64,000 nucleotides of DNA from Macrobrachium rosenbergii (GCF_040412425.1 NC_089762.1:24946891-25010890), one strand, 5' to 3'. Positions 29,111 through 42,229 are shown, numbered from the stretch's first letter. The notes: generated by a model not told the origin, from the sequence alone. Translations and numbers: made by a program.

Positions 29111-29401
29111 CTAAACCAAGTTATTCATCATCAGTCTCTTGCAAACTTTTACTAAAGCTATTTTCTTTTTCTTCTCTGGTAAACTAAAGATTATGGCCAA
29201 AAGACTCAATTCACGTTGTATTGACTCATCATCATTACTATAGGAAGGAGAATGAAATGTGCCAGCTATTATGTTATTTCCTTTGCAACTGTTGTCTGTG
29301 TTATATTTTGATCCCAGGAAAGAACCATCTTTCCCTAAAATATGACGTCTAATACTTTGATTCACGGCAACTTTCGATGGGTGCTGATAGCAAGCTCCCA
29401 T
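29111..29401 (-). CDS. Unsupported but coding-like minus-strand ORF
   Basis: A 96-codon frame that is preceded on its own strand by tgcctgcctatgacag, a plausible acceptor, and ends at TAG. Its C-terminal part is Lys-rich and amphipathic (SLPEKKKKIALVKVCKRLM) and its composition is less skewed than neighbouring noise frames. No family is recognised. It may be a last exon or chance; transcript evidence would be needed. Confidence 0.25.
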   Translation of the reverse strand: MGACYQHPSKVAVNQSIRRHILGKDGSFLGSKYNTDNSCKGNNIIAGTFHSPSYSNDDESIQRELSLLAIIFSLPEKKKKIALVKVCKRLMMNNLV

Positions 29402-29879
29402 CTGTCATAGGCAGGCAAAGAAAAGCTCAAGGCCATCTTAATTCAGTCTGTATGTAATTATACATGATATATAGAATTTGTCTTTTACAGTTTGTAGCCA
29501 TTTGGGCAGAGACTGTGAGGGAATTATAAATCCATTTTGAAATGGGTGAAGACCTTTTACTTCCCAGAACCTTCATTGCTTTTGCTATTTCTACCATACG
29601 TTTAAGAATTTTGCCTTGGTTTCACATGTTCAACCCATATGCATTCCTGGATATTCTTTTGTCATATGGCAATGGTTTCCATGGATCTTGGAAAGTTGTG
29701 AAAAGTTATTACTCTTTTCGTTTTACCTTACTGGAAGAACACCCATAAATAGCACAATAACGAGGCATTTTATGTATAGGTACAGATACCGTAAGCAATA
29801 GCACTGAATGTTACGCAATGGACAGTTTCAGTTTACCAGTTTATCATAATAGGTACATAGAAGAGCTTCACCCTTAACA

Positions 29880-30515
29880 CTAGGACTCTCTGTCATCATA
29901 ATCCAACCCAGTGTTTACCTGTACAGGAAAGGGCATGTTTTGGTATTCTTTAGGCCTTGAACTATAGGGTAATTCCAGCCTGCTTTTTTTTTCCGAACTC
30001 CAGCTTGGTTCTCCCGACTCCCTCTTCTCCTTAGGGTCTGATTTCTTCTTAGTGGAAAGCACGGGGAAAGAAAATTATCCTACCGGGCGTGACGGGTAAT
30101 GGAGGAGTAGTCTGTAGTGTCAACAGTGGTGGGGGAGAGAGAAGGAATGGGTAAGTTTTCTAGAGATAGGGGTGGTCTTCTTCTTCTGCCTCCTTTCATG
30201 CTTTCCCCACCAGGGAGATGGCCATGACATGCACTCTCCACAAGGCCTCACGGAAACATCCCTGACCCCTGCATGAGACGCACACAGAATGGGGATCAAC
30301 GCTTAAAGGTGACATGAATTTTCTGCAGGGCTTGTCCTTGCCCATGCAACGTCGCACTTCGGGTTTCCCGTTCTCTTCTATCACCTCGGTAAGAAAGAGA
30401 AAGCTCACTAACGCTAGGGTGTGGGGGAAAAAGACACGAACATGTGCGATCACGCAGGTGCTGAACAAGCACTTTCCCGAACCCAGAAAAAATCTCACAG
30501 AATGACACAAAAAAC
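29880..30515 (-). pseudogene. Degraded retroelement Gag-like fragment
   Basis: Two minus-strand frames (about 30196-30510 and 29880-30062) in different phases read as one decayed protein. The first has a Cys/His cluster (RRCMGKDKPCRKFMS then DPHSVCVSCRGQGC) like the zinc-binding segment of DIRS-type Gag proteins. The second is charged (KEKRESGEPSWSSEKKS). Stops and a frameshift separate them. No RT or recombinase motif follows on the minus strand, so only the 5' part of an element seems to be present. A Gag from another retroelement class cannot be excluded. Confidence 0.45.
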
Positions 30516-30705
30516 TTGGTAATTACATTATGAAAAACTTGGGATGGGTTTCCCTTTCTCTTCCGTCACTGTAGGAAGAAAGAGAAAGGTCACTAACACT
30601 CAGATGTGGGGAACAAAGACACAAACACGTAATCATGTGGGTACTGAACAAGAGCTTTACCCGACCCTGGAAAGATCTCACTCACAAAGAAAAAACAACA
30701 CTAAA
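30361..30705. repeat. Tandem duplication, unit about 185 bp
   Basis: The words 'gggtttccc.ttctcttc', 'aagaaagagaaag.tcactaac' and 'acaaagacac.aac' recur with a 185 bp offset (copy 1 from 30361, copy 2 from 30546). The first copy lies inside the Gag-like fragment, so the element or its remains duplicated locally. Confidence 0.7.
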
Positions 30706-30889
30706 CTGTGCACTGTTCACATGTTTCGCGAGGAGGGGCGCACATGGGAGACACTTGCTCCTTTGTGCCTTTGTCCTGCCCTCAGGAACAAAGACCAAAG
30801 CCTAAAGCACATTAATAGTGATAATCACCAAAAAATTGAAGATATCAACACTAAAAACAGTAAACAGGGTCAGACAAACGTTAGGCACT

Positions 30890-30905
30890 GGGAGTACGTA
30901 CTCCC
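30890..30905. other. Perfect 16 bp palindrome
   Basis: gggagtacgtactccc, self-complementary throughout. Function unknown; it may be chance or a repeat terminus. Confidence 0.8.
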
Positions 30906-31639
30906 AATCACACAGAATAAAAGGAAACTATTATGAATGCAAAATGAGAGAGACAAATTGGAAAAAGTGCAAACATGAGTGCAGCTGAGAAGACTATTGG
31001 AAAAGGAGGCCAGGGTCAGGTCACACCATGTGACCCAGGTAGCGTTAGGATTTTGTTTTTCGGAGACAAGTTGAGAACAGCTGAAGTTAAGGTAAGGAGG
31101 AGTACTCCATATATGAAAGGGTAGGTTCGCATACGTGTCAGAACAACTGCCAATCAGGCAATTAACAGGTTTCACTAAAGCTAAGTAACCAAATTCTGTG
31201 AGGGCTATTTCCTCATTCAATTTTGCTAAACTTCCCTCTCTCCATTTTCAAACCAATCATGTAATCAAAGTGACTGGAGGTGGGAACTTATAAAACATTT
31301 TATTATTAAGGATTATCAAACAATCTTCATATATGCATTTATTCCTAAACAAACATGAACCCTTATTATACACACAGCCAACTAGCAAACATCTTAATGT
31401 GTTCAAGACAAGCAAAACCTCCAATTACTGTACAGTAATCTAAATTACTTTAACAAGATCGTCGAGTCACATTTCTAGTGTCTCACAGGTCTTGCCTAGT
31501 CATTGGTTTAAGATGAACAGCAAAGTAGAAGAACCCAAAGGGAATGGAAGAAATGTAAAAGGAAGAAAGCAATGCAGCTGGGGACAGAGAGATATGCTGC
31601 AAAGTACCTTCAGTACCAACTACAATGTTCCATGCATGG

Positions 31640-33596
31640 TACACTGTAAAACCAGTACCTTCTTACATGAAAATTTCTATACCTTACCTTCAAATGGATT
31701 AAACTTGAAAATGCCAATGACTTATAAAGCAAGCATCCACAAAACAGAATACCCTTATATGAATAAAAACATGAAAGAAAATAATGAATAAAGGTAAGGT
31801 TTATTAACACTGAAGCTACATTTCTGGACTGAATCTTAGGGTTGCTACCCAAAGATTTCTTAAATAAGAGCTTAACCAATTAACTGCAAATCATAGTTTT
31901 TTACGTTTTGTATATATCTTTGGTATTACAGTCAAGTCGAATATGTTAGTATAAGTTTTCCCTTTTTTTTTTTTGATGATGCATTGCTGAATTGTAGGGT
32001 TGTGAATTTCCACTAAATAAATCTTGAAGTACTGTACAGCTGTTTCTCATCACACCCAAACTTCAAAAGAAGTTAAAAATAAAAACAATGCATAATCATT
32101 TATTACTAACCTCCTTTATCCAACCTAATCTTCATACTTTTTTATATACTATACAGCCTAACCTAGTAAAATTTTATGCAAAGGACTTATGAAAGAAACC
32201 CAACCATTTCCTGAACATTATTTATATCTCCTATGAAGTCCCACAAGCTTATCCTACTTCTCATTGTGAATTTAAAAAATTCTAGTAAGACTTCAACAAG
32301 TTTTGTTTTATACCACATTAACTATGAAATGTAACTCCTAAGACATACTAGCAAGTTTACTGACTAGAGTAATCACTATGTACAGAAAATGAACAAGAAT
32401 CATAAACTTGATATATGATATCTTGAAATTACTTCTTCAAAATTCTCTTGGTACTTAAACTTTAATAAATTTATAAAAGAAATTAAAAACTCAAAGAATA
32501 TAAAAATTCTGAGAGCAAAATGAAGATAACCTAGCTCACTTATAATATTTATAAACTGAAGTACGAGACAAGGATATTTTAGGATCTTTTGTGACAAATG
32601 CTCAAGGGTGCGAATACTATTTCAGAATGTTCAAGGCCTTAGAGGAAATGATGGGAGATCACTGTAGGAGCTCCCTTATTCCCACAGAATCTGGCATTGT
32701 TTTTTACTGTAGACAAGTTATTCATATAACTTCCATAACATATGTATAAAGGACTATACTATTAGTGTCGTACTATACAAATAAAGATATACATCATATT
32801 TACTCTCAATGAGTTTGGTACCTAATATGTACAGGTTTAATCTAAATTAATAATAATATTTGAAACTTACATTTAGAAAATCTCAAAAGACTAGTTGCAT
32901 ATATACCTGTATTAATGTTCCAAAACGAGGGTTACTGTTTTGTTAGGATATTTTCTCTCCTTTGCTTTTTGCTTAAGAATCAATATTTTAACACTTATCA
33001 AAACTAAAACCTTAACACGAGTTAATAAAAATAAGGCACTCGTTTCTATTCATGTCAGCCAACTGGCCAGGTGCCTATACAGTTTCATGAACCAGGTAAC
33101 TTGGAAGACTGATGAGTGAAGCGAGACCATAAGTCTTGGCATTCTGTAGGGTTTCTATATAAAAACACAAGAGTTAGAAGTCTATTTAGGATCCATTGCT
33201 GTATTTTTTTTCTAATCTGACTGGAACCACTTATACTTGTCCAAGAAAACAGACAAGCTGTTATATGAAAAAGCTCAGCTGACCAAATATTACGGCATGA
33301 GCAGTGTTCTTAGCTTGTTAAGTCAATGACTGAAGTGCAATCTAACTAAACAGGCTGTGGAGCTAACTGAATGACTAAGGCTGGTCAACACATTTTTTAA
33401 TCTATCCACTGAACTCAGTTAATTTCGTTCCAGAATTTAAATTCTGTACTTAATATCATAATCTATTCTCCATGACTTCGCTTTGCTGTATAACTCAACA
33501 ATTAGAAGATGAAAACTAAGGTACTATCAGCTTCTTTTAATGAGTTTCTGGAATGTATTTCAGGTATCAAAACCCTTCAACATACCAAACTATACA
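31640..33596. other. Gene-free stretch
   Basis: About 2 kb of A/T-rich DNA with no recognised exon or repeat family. Confidence 0.4.
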
Positions 33597-33888
33597 GGGT
33601 AGGATATTAGTTCTTCACTGGAGGGGTGGGTAGAGCTCTTGGCTGGCACGCTGTTGGCCCAGAATTCGACTCTCCAACCGGCCAATGAAGAATTAGAGGA
33701 ATTTATTTCTGGTGATAGAAATTCATTTCTCGTCATAATGTGGTTCGGATTCCACAATAAGCTGTAGGTACCGTTGCTAGGCAACCAGTTGGTTCTTAGC
33801 TAAGTAAAATAAATCTAATCCTTTGGGCCAGCCCTAGGAGAGCTGTTAATCAGCTCAGCGGTCTGGTTAAACTAGGATATACTTAAGA
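33597..33888 (+). repeat. tRNA-like SINE
   Basis: The 5' part reads like a degenerate tRNA-derived Pol III promoter: box-A-like 'gggtgggtagagctcttggc' then box-B-like 'agaattcgactct' about 40 bp later. The body contains 'taatgtggttcggattccac' and the tail 'ctgttaatcagctcagcggt' followed by 'ctggttaaactaggatatac'. The tail matches my recollection of a decapod SINE. There is no poly-A; the end is 'acttaaga'. One copy is seen in this window. Confidence 0.6.
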
Positions 33889-36800
33889 CAATGAATACAA
33901 ATTGGTTTTTTATATGGACATGCCTAGACCTTCACAAACTACTATAAAGTACATTCAGGATTCATATTCTTCCCTCCATTATTAACTACTTCATCTTGCT
34001 AAATCAATTCAGGATCACAATTAGGTAACTGAGAAATACCCAAGTTAATTATTGTTTAAGAGAGCATCTCCTAGTACTGACAATTTAGGGAGAGAATTAA
34101 TATCATTAATATACTGTAATTGAGGCCTAGAGTGAAACTAATTAGGTTTGAGGCCTGTATCATGCTTTAAAATAACTAGGTTAAGCGTTGTCTACGATAC
34201 CCTAACCTAGTTCCATAGATGGAAAAAAAGAAAGGAAAACGGTTTCTGTAGTTAAAAGCTATATACTGTACAGTACTGTATAACTGAATTGAATATGTTA
34301 TCATAATGTACACCTACTGCAGTTTACTATTGGCTAAGCTAGCCTAGTCTAATACTGATATACTGAAAATTAGAGAGAATGCCATTGATATGTTGGGGAT
34401 CTGAATATCAAAATACATTATTCTGCGCCAGACTTTAAATATCAGTATGAATTATTTTCTTGCTATACTTGTTTTTATTAAGGCCCTAAATCTTACATAT
34501 GGTTGATTCATTTTCTGCATTCTGGGGGAGACTAAAACATTGTTTTAATGCAGTACTCATTAAAAATGGGGTTTAATTAGTCACAGGACAGGTTATTAAA
34601 ATTCTTGTACACACTTCCTTGTAACTACCACAAAGCTATGAATCTTCTCATGGACTACAACAGATTATATACCCAGATATACACAATGTTCCAATCCATC
34701 TACTTTACAGGGTATTGATATTATTGATTTTATTTGAATACTAACCTTTCATTTTGTTCATGTTCTCTCTCCTTCCTAACAGGGAAGGTAGGTTTTCATT
34801 TAATTATAATTTCTTTGAATCGCTTTACTCATAAGGAAAGCAGATATCTTTACGTTGTTTGAATACTGGACTAGTTCATTTGGTGTGGGTTAACAAGATC
34901 TAAAATGAACAATTTCATTTAACTTTAAAGTAATTTAATACCTCCCCTAGTAGCATTATGCTTCTGTGGTAATTGACTTCAGAAGGAAACAGTACTGTAT
35001 TTGTGTTTTCCCTTTAAAATTGGCTTCTGCCTTTCCAGCCTCTGAAATATTTGGAGACTAGTTGATGTAATCAGCCTCTGAAATATTTGGAGACTAGTTG
35101 ATGTAATCAAAGTGGAAGAGATGAAGAGAACTTAACAAAATGAACTGGTGCATTCACCTGACAACATACCTACAATGTAAGGGCCCAATATTTTTCAAAT
35201 TTAACTTTTTAAATTGTAAATCCTATGGGCTGTAATAAAGATTACACCCAGATATACACAATGCTCCAAGCACTAAAAGCACTGGAGCATTGTGTATATC
35301 TTTCTGTCTGCTGAGACCACATTCAGAATAAAGATCAGGGTCTGAGATAAGACTTTCACCTTGCTCAGTAGTGGGTACTGAAGTGGTTCCACATTCTGGA
35401 CTCAAGTTGATTATTTTTGTGGAGGACTTAGGCTCTAATAAAGATCTAGCTTTTCATTATAAATTGGATCTAACCTCATAATACTGTTTCCAATGTCCCA
35501 AATAGTGGTGAACTGCAGTCAGCAAACCATTACACCAATCATACCAGCAGGGAACACAGCAGCAGAAATCCCCAAACCACCTCAATCAACACAACCAAGG
35601 TGGTCCCAACTCTTAGAAAGCAAGCTTTATGAAAAAAAAACACTTCAATATGCCTGGGCTTCCCAAAACATTAAACCACCTCCCCAGCTATATATAACCA
35701 TACACGTTTGCTTTCCTATTCACTCCCTTTGAAGAATTACTACATAAACAACAGCTTCATTGTCCTTTGGAAATTTATTATTTCATCTACCTATTGACAA
35801 GATGAATATAAGAAGAAAAATAGGTGTGTATAAACTGAACACTGTTGAAACAGAAATCACTGTATTATTATTATCATTATTATTATCACCATTACTATTA
35901 TTAAATACCTCAACCAGACCACTGAATTAACATTCTTAACTTTCATACAGCTGAATTAAATTATCTATTCTCAATGAAATACATCAAGATTTTAATTAAT
36001 AAGATGCAATTCCTTAAAATGAATACAGTACATAAACTAGAAATGTTGGAGATTCTGACAAAATTCCTTGAAAAGATTAATTTCAAATACTTGATGTATG
36101 TTGCTGGCTGAAAGTTGGACAATAACAACGGCACACTACATGTGCTGGTCTACATTTTTTTCATTTATAGATCGGGCTTTGTGGGTTATTCATCAAATAA
36201 CCATGAGTCATAAGAAAGAGAACAATTCAGACAGGATAATATTACTTCAATATGCTGTTCTTTTTGAATTGAAGAACACCACAATCCAACAGTTGGTTTA
36301 ATCTATTTAAACTTATTATTGTCTGATTCATTATTCCAGAATTCCTGTCATTTACTGAAGATGATGTGTTTTAGAGGTAGTAACAAAACACTGACAGGAA
36401 CAAATACACTTGAACTGGTCAGTGTGATTGTAGCTTTGGCTTTCAATATCAATATACATGTTTCCTTCAATGTTCACAAGTGCTGAGACCCAACATATTT
36501 CAATATTTATGCTGGCTTGATATAATTTGCAAAATAAAATTTAATCACTTGAACATATGGATTTTTAGGACAATAATTTAAGAGGGCTTTTAAAGCCCTT
36601 CAAGTCACTGAGAATTACAAATTTCTTTGGTGGCACGTTTTTAATAACCTTTCCTACTGACCATATTGCAAAAATGTCTTCTGTGAAAACTTACATCGTT
36701 GGGTAATGAAAACTAGCTTTTTTTACAAGAAGAAATTACAGTCAATCCTACATCAGAAGAAATGTGGATCCATCTGTATAGATTGTATAAAGAGGGCTTT

Positions 36801-37642
36801 ACATCATAAGCCCTGCTGTATGTTGTTGATCATGTTTAGGGGTATATGCATAACTTTTGGATAGGTAGTACTAGTGTGTACAAATATGTAATTTATGCAA
36901 AATCCAGGGAAGGGGAAATCTAGTGTTGGAGGAATTGTTATGTTGATGTTTGACTCAAAATTCTGCCAGCTCTAACTGGGAATAGTGGTGGATGCTAATT
37001 TACATAAATGTTTCTTTGACTGAAAAGTTCTCAATTTGGCTAGTCACTTGTCTGGCTCTTTATTGCACCTCTTATGGTTACTTACTCTTGATGTAGCGAG
37101 GGAGGTGGTTTGCACTTCCAACTTATACTGATTTTAAAGTCATGTCTGATGCTGAGCCATGTACTTGGTTTCCATAGTCTAAAAACACATAGAGCAGTTG
37201 CTCTGTATAGTAATATCTGGGTTGATCTGTCAGTTCCCCAAGTTGAAGTTGTATGTGACAGCTTTCTTATTCAGTTTAATGCTGACTACATAGTTTTCAC
37301 ATATTAGGTTGAAGAATGGATGGCATTGTCTCATTCAATGTTTAAGAAGCATACCTTCTACAAAAGCTAAAACTTATAAATTGCCAAGCTCCTGGGAAAT
37401 AAAAGAACCCATGAAAAACAGCAAAGAAAACTTGCAGACTATTACAGGTTAGCCACCATAAAATAACTTGAATACCCATGACCACATACACCTCCAACCA
37501 TCAATGTTATCCCGAGAAGTAACTGGTTGACTGGATAACATATAACAAACCAAAATTTGAACTTTAAAAGCTTTCCAAAAACACAACAAAGTTTTAACCC
37601 ACAATGAAGGATGGAAGTACGAAATCATCCTGACACTCGAGT
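33889..37642. other. Gene-free stretch with a local duplication
   Basis: Nearly 3.8 kb without a supported exon. It includes a perfect-looking 36 bp tandem duplication at 35036-35107 (unit starting cagcctctgaaatatttgg) and a short imperfect ATT/ATC trinucleotide tract near 35863-35902. Confidence 0.45.
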
Positions 37643-37832
37643 ACAATATTTATATTTTTGAGGTGAAACTTACCCTCCATCATCAGCTTTATCTGTGGCT
37701 ACTTGGGGCAGGTTCGACAAAGTGTTAAAATTGAAACAACCATTAACAAGTGAAACGCTCCCAAAGGTTACTTCCCCACCCTTTAGGGGAAGGGGTAAGA
37801 GCGAGTGTTTTGGTTCATCAATCATCCCTTGT
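37643..37832 (+). repeat. Left inverted terminal repeat of the DIRS element
   Basis: From about 'atatttttgaggtgaaactt' through 'agctttatctgtggctac', 'caggttcgac', 'ccaccctttaggggaagggg' to 'gttttggttcatcaatcat'. The reverse complement recurs at 45532-45722 with scattered differences. Confidence 0.88.
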
Positions 37833-39700
37833 CAGTGAACATGGCCAGCCGTGTGCACAAATGCTTTAAAATCTTTTTTTGTTTTCCAGGTTAACAATGG
37901 ATCATATGATTTTGGTCTGTATTTGGCAATGTGGATTCTTCTTCTCTATCTTCCCTATCGAAATCTGTTAGATTTTGTAAGGTAAGTTACAAGACCCGAT
38001 TGGTAACTGATGTGCATATTAAGTAATTGACATACAGACGCATGAGCTCCTATAGATCATCAAGAGGTGTTATATGATTCTGACAACCTTCATGATCATT
38101 GCAAGATTGGTAATTGACGTGCATATTGAGTAACTGATGTACATACGCAAGAACTTGTATGGGTCATCGAGAGATAACTTATGATTCTGATGACCTTTGT
38201 GATCATTGCAAGGATTGGTCTTTGGGAGAGTTAAGGAGAATAAATTGCAGAATTAGAAGACAAAGACTTAGGTTTTCTTTAGAATTAACATCTGGTCAAG
38301 ACGTTAGAGATAAGTCTATAGTTTCTTCTTTAGTAGATATACAGTAGATCCTTCTGCACCAAAATATCAGCTCAGGTATTAGACTAAATTTAATGCAATG
38401 AGATAGGTTCGTTTAAATATAGAGTTGCAGCCTTGCTTCTGTCCCATTGGCTCCACCTGCCGACAGGCCTGTTAGTTCCAGGTGTTTCCAAACGAGGACT
38501 AACATCCCAGGATGTTGAAGGACTGTGCCATCTGTCTCCTGCCTTTGGACAGGTTAGATCACGATTGCATAGGACAGTTATTATAGGTTTAGATCTTGTG
38601 TTTGACACTGTTGTCCCATGGTTATTCTAGTGATTCGTCTGAGCCAGATAACCAATCAACAATCTGTTCTGAGTGCCGCTGGCCTAGCAGTACTGAGTCT
38701 GTAGTTAGCTATCAGAGTCAGCATTCACACCGACAGTTCAAGTTTGTTTTGACAAGGCCACTGTTATGTCAGTTCCCATTCTTTTGTGGATTTTGAGCTT
38801 AGGCTAAGTGTGTCAGATGTCAGTTTTCGCCCATTAGTCCATGAGTTTCCACAAACAGTGAGGGTTCGTACAGGTGTCTGGGAGTCTGAACGAGTCCGAA
38901 GGGCCAGTAGCGGGTCCGCGCAGTTGTCTGTGAATCAGCAGGTGTCTGTATGGCTGGCGGTGAGTCTGAGTAGTTTTTTAGGAGTCCTCAGGAGTCTGCA
39001 TGGCTGAAAGAGAGTCCACACAGTTGTCAGCAAGTCCACATGGTTGTCTGCGAGTCTGCAGGTGCCTCTTGGCCTGCCATGAGTCCACTCAGGTGTTGGC
39101 GAGTCTGCATGGACAGTTGCAAGTCTGAATGGGTTGCAGCGAGTCCTGCACTTTTGTCTGCAACTCTGCATGGGCATTAGCGAGTCCAAAGCTTCGGTGA
39201 GTCTACACAACGCTTCCGCTGGTCCGTGAGTCCTATTAGTGAGAGAGCTCTTGACTTTAATTCTCTGTCTGCTGGATTAGGAGAACTTTAGTCCCTGGTC
39301 TTGGGAGACCATTTATTTCTGGGGCTACTTTTGTCCTTGCCCTTCCAGTCAGCATTTTCCTTGGCCTCCTTTTCAGGAAGGGGAACATTTAGTCTATCCC
39401 CTCAATTTTAAGGAATTAGTTCAGTTGTGCTTAGACAAATTCCTCAGTCCTTCCTTCCAGTTATCTGTTTCTGTACTTGGGAGACTTGACTCAGTGGGTT
39501 TGCCTGGCCAAAGATTCTCCTTTGGAAAGCTCTCTCTCGTCTCCCTTCCCGTCTGCTAGGATGACTATGGTGTTCGAGAGGGAGATTTTTTTCCCCCCCT
39601 TTTCCTGATCCAGCTGTTAAGATCCTTGTTTTTTCCAGCCAAGAGAGGCACAATTGTGTCTGTTAAGCCTCTTTCTCATTTCAGGAGCCTTAGAATATGT
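37833..39700 (+). pseudogene. Gag-like region of the DIRS element, decayed
   Basis: Begins near an ATG (37841) directly inside the left terminal repeat. A Cys-containing segment, DDLCDHCKDWSLGELRR (about 38180-38240), resembles the C-x2-C part of DIRS Gag. A 106 bp tandem duplication (about 37999-38210) repeats the DNA for this segment. From about 38850 to 39230 the frame crosses an imperfect short tandem repeat. Beyond that the reading frame is broken repeatedly. Assignment rests on position and the C-x2-C-x-DW motif. Confidence 0.55.
38850..39230 (+). repeat. Imperfect tandem repeat in the Gag region
   Basis: Roughly a dozen units of 20-30 bp built on variants of 'gcgagtctgcatgg' and 'agtccacacagttgtc'. 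It probably encoded a low-complexity linker in the ancestral Gag. Confidence 0.75.
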
Positions 39701-40379
39701 ATTAAGTTTGGCTAATGCCATCGAAACTATTCTCTTCAGTGCTTTGTGCTGGATACTGTTAGTGTTTGTAGGAGTTTAGTGGACTCATTCCTTGGGCTAA
39801 GGATCCTTGATAAGCCATAAAGATTTTTGTTTCCTTAACAAGGCCTTTTTTGGGATGGGATAAGTGAACTGGCTCATGTCTCAACTCATCCTTTGGGAAG
39901 GAATACACAAGCTAATCTGTTTTCGATAGCTACGGGGACAGGGAAGGAGCCACTGTAGTGCTTAGTACTTTTCTCATCCTTTTCCAGTCCTCCAAGGGAG
40001 GTCCCCTCTCTTCCTCTTTCTATAAACACACTTTGGACAACTCTACCTCCTTCCCCGGTCTTCCTTCTGGGCTCAGGAGGGAAGAAATGTCGTTTTTGAC
40101 AGCAAGGATCTAGTTTTTTACTACCAAAGGGGGCTGTGCATTTCCTCCACTATATTAAGATTCCTAAATCTGATTAGCTCATCAAGCCTTAATGTGCCAG
40201 TGGTTCCAGACTGGACCTCTTCACTCAAGTGAGGGAACACTTGTTGCAGACTCCCTGGTAAAGGCAGTTCCTTGGAAGGTTTTTTTGCATTCCTTTCAGG
40301 AATTCACTGCCTCTTCAACCTTTCAGTCATACAGAGCATCCTAGAAAAGAGACAGGTGTTGGTCAGGAAGTCTTTTCTC

Positions 40380-40800
40380 CATTAGAGAAGGTAGCATTAG
40401 AGGAAGTAACAGCTACCATGCTGGCCTTTTTACATAGGCTATTCCTAGTGCCAGGCATAGGAGTTTGGATGGTGGTCCTAGACACGTACAGGCTCAACCA
40501 CTGTTGCCTACTGTTTCCCTTTTTTCCATGTTGTCAACCTCCATGGTCTTTAACCTTCATGGAGAAAGCACATGAACAATGCATACTCTTGTGTCCCCAT
40601 TCACCAACTTTCTGGAAGTGTCTATTCTTTGTCTTTCAGGGAGAGAAATATCAATGTCAAGCTCTTGGTTTCAGGCTCAGTTCCTTGCTCCAAGTATTTG
40701 CTGGGGTCTTATCCCCTTCATGTATGTTTTCTTATTGGGAGTAAAGTTACTTCTGTATCTGGACGACCGATTATCTTTGTGAAGTCCAGGGGGTTTGCAT
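40380..40800 (+). pseudogene. DIRS reverse transcriptase remnant
   Basis: Motifs appear in RT order but in shifting frames. 'RLFLVPG.GVWMVVLDTYRLNH' (about 40436-40503) corresponds to the usual DIRS 'SR.F.VPK..G.WRPV.DL..LN' block. 'FVFQGEKYQCQALGF.LSS..QVF' (about 40628-40700) corresponds to the 'LRF...G..YQF.ALPFGL..AP.VF' block. 'LLYLDDRL' (YLDD at 40756-40767) is the catalytic box. The segment between the first and second blocks is shortened and out of frame. These are established DIRS RT hallmarks; identity was judged by eye. Confidence 0.85.
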
Positions 40801-40859
40801 GAGGACAAGATAGACTGTAGTGGGCTTGGCAATGCCCTATGCTTACTAAAAGGTCTGAG

Positions 40860-41720
40860 TTCATCTCTCTAATCTATGCAAAGACTGACCTACCTGGGCA
40901 TGTGGACTGATTTTGTTCTGCTCAAGGTTTTCCACCACAAGCACAAGTAGACAATCTGTTGGTATTCATGAGAGAATTCTCCTCCTCAGGGTGCATGCCC
41001 CCTAATGCTGGTTGTTTTGCCTAAGCCACTTGTCTTCTGTGGAGAAGTCAGTTCCGAGTACTTAACTTTGGATGTTACCTCTTCAGTTGCACTGGCATGG
41101 AGAGAGACTTGGCCAAACTTGAGTTGTAGTATAGAGCCTAGAAAGGATCCTTTTCCTTCATTGGCAGTTGCCTCAGACGAGGAGGGGGGTATGGTTATTG
41201 AGAACCAGTCTCTTTAAGGTGTGGTCGGCAGTAGAAACGAGTCTTCTCATTAACTGCAAGGAGTTGTTGGCTACCCAGAAGGGATTTAACTAGTTTCTGT
41301 CTCCTTGGGCATGCCGTCTCTAACTTATATTAGAAGGCAGGGGGCATAAATTCGGAACCTTGGGAGACATCATCAGAGCTTTAGCCTCTGGACAGTGGAG
41401 AGGAATATTGTACATATGCCTCAGTTGTTTCCTGGTTGACTATGTTTGGTGGACATGTTTAGTCATCCTGGACAGGTACTCTCCTGCATTTGATCTTTCC
41501 TTTCCCTATAAGCTGCAATGGCAATTAGGAGTGTTTAGCAATCCCTTGTTGATCTCTTTGCTGCTAAGCTGAATCACTGTCTCCCCAGTTATGGGCCCTC
41601 AAGCCTGGGCAGTAGATGATGGAATTCAGGATTGGATTCAGGATTGGACACACCTATTCATGTATGCCTTCCCTATATTTCTACTGTTGAAGGGGGTACT
41701 CTAGGGTTGGGGACTTCTGG
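40860..41720 (+). pseudogene. DIRS RT C-terminus and RNase H region, decayed
   Basis: 'LTYLGMW' at about 40886-40906 is the post-RT 'YLG' block. Further on, 'NCKELLATQKGFN' (about 41250-41290) fits the 'IN..EL.A...AL' part of RNase H. 'GPQAWAVDDGIQDW' followed by 'MYAFPIFLLL' (about 41590-41690) matches the 'DP.AWAVDA...W....YAFPP..L' block between RNase H and recombinase. Several stops interrupt it. Confidence 0.75.
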
Positions 41721-42229
41721 GAACTCCACCATGTTTCTAATGGTGTTTTGGTGGCGGAGGATGCATTGATTTCCAGTCCTTCCATATTTCAGTAGAATTC
41801 CTAGGCATTACCTCTATAGTAATCTGCTTCGTCAGGCGGGGAAGGGGAAAGCCTTATGGAAATACTGAAATGCTTCGACTAACCTCATAGCACTGTCTTC
41901 CAGCTCCTGAGCTCCAGAGACTTTTATTAGTCATCTACGGACTTTTTCCCTCCTATGACAAAAAGAAAAGTTTATTGAATTCTTGTTCAGTATAGCTGGA
42001 GCTGTATAGATTATGATGCAAGTCCAGAGGCAGTCCCAGTCTGCACTCCTATATTAACAAGATTAACAATGTTTAAAAGTATGCACTTCTTGAGAAATGA
42101 CAAAGGATTGTCTGTTTCCTATATCTAGACTATATTCCATACTGACTTAAGCGAAACTGTTCACACTTTTCAGCTGGAATGCTGCAAATTCTGCTAAACC
42201 ACTTTTATGGAACCTGTTTTTGGCTTAAG

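Noticed and set aside
33590..33784. Possible functional tRNA gene
   Set aside because: Box-like motifs are present but no cloverleaf can be folded and the sequence continues into a SINE body.
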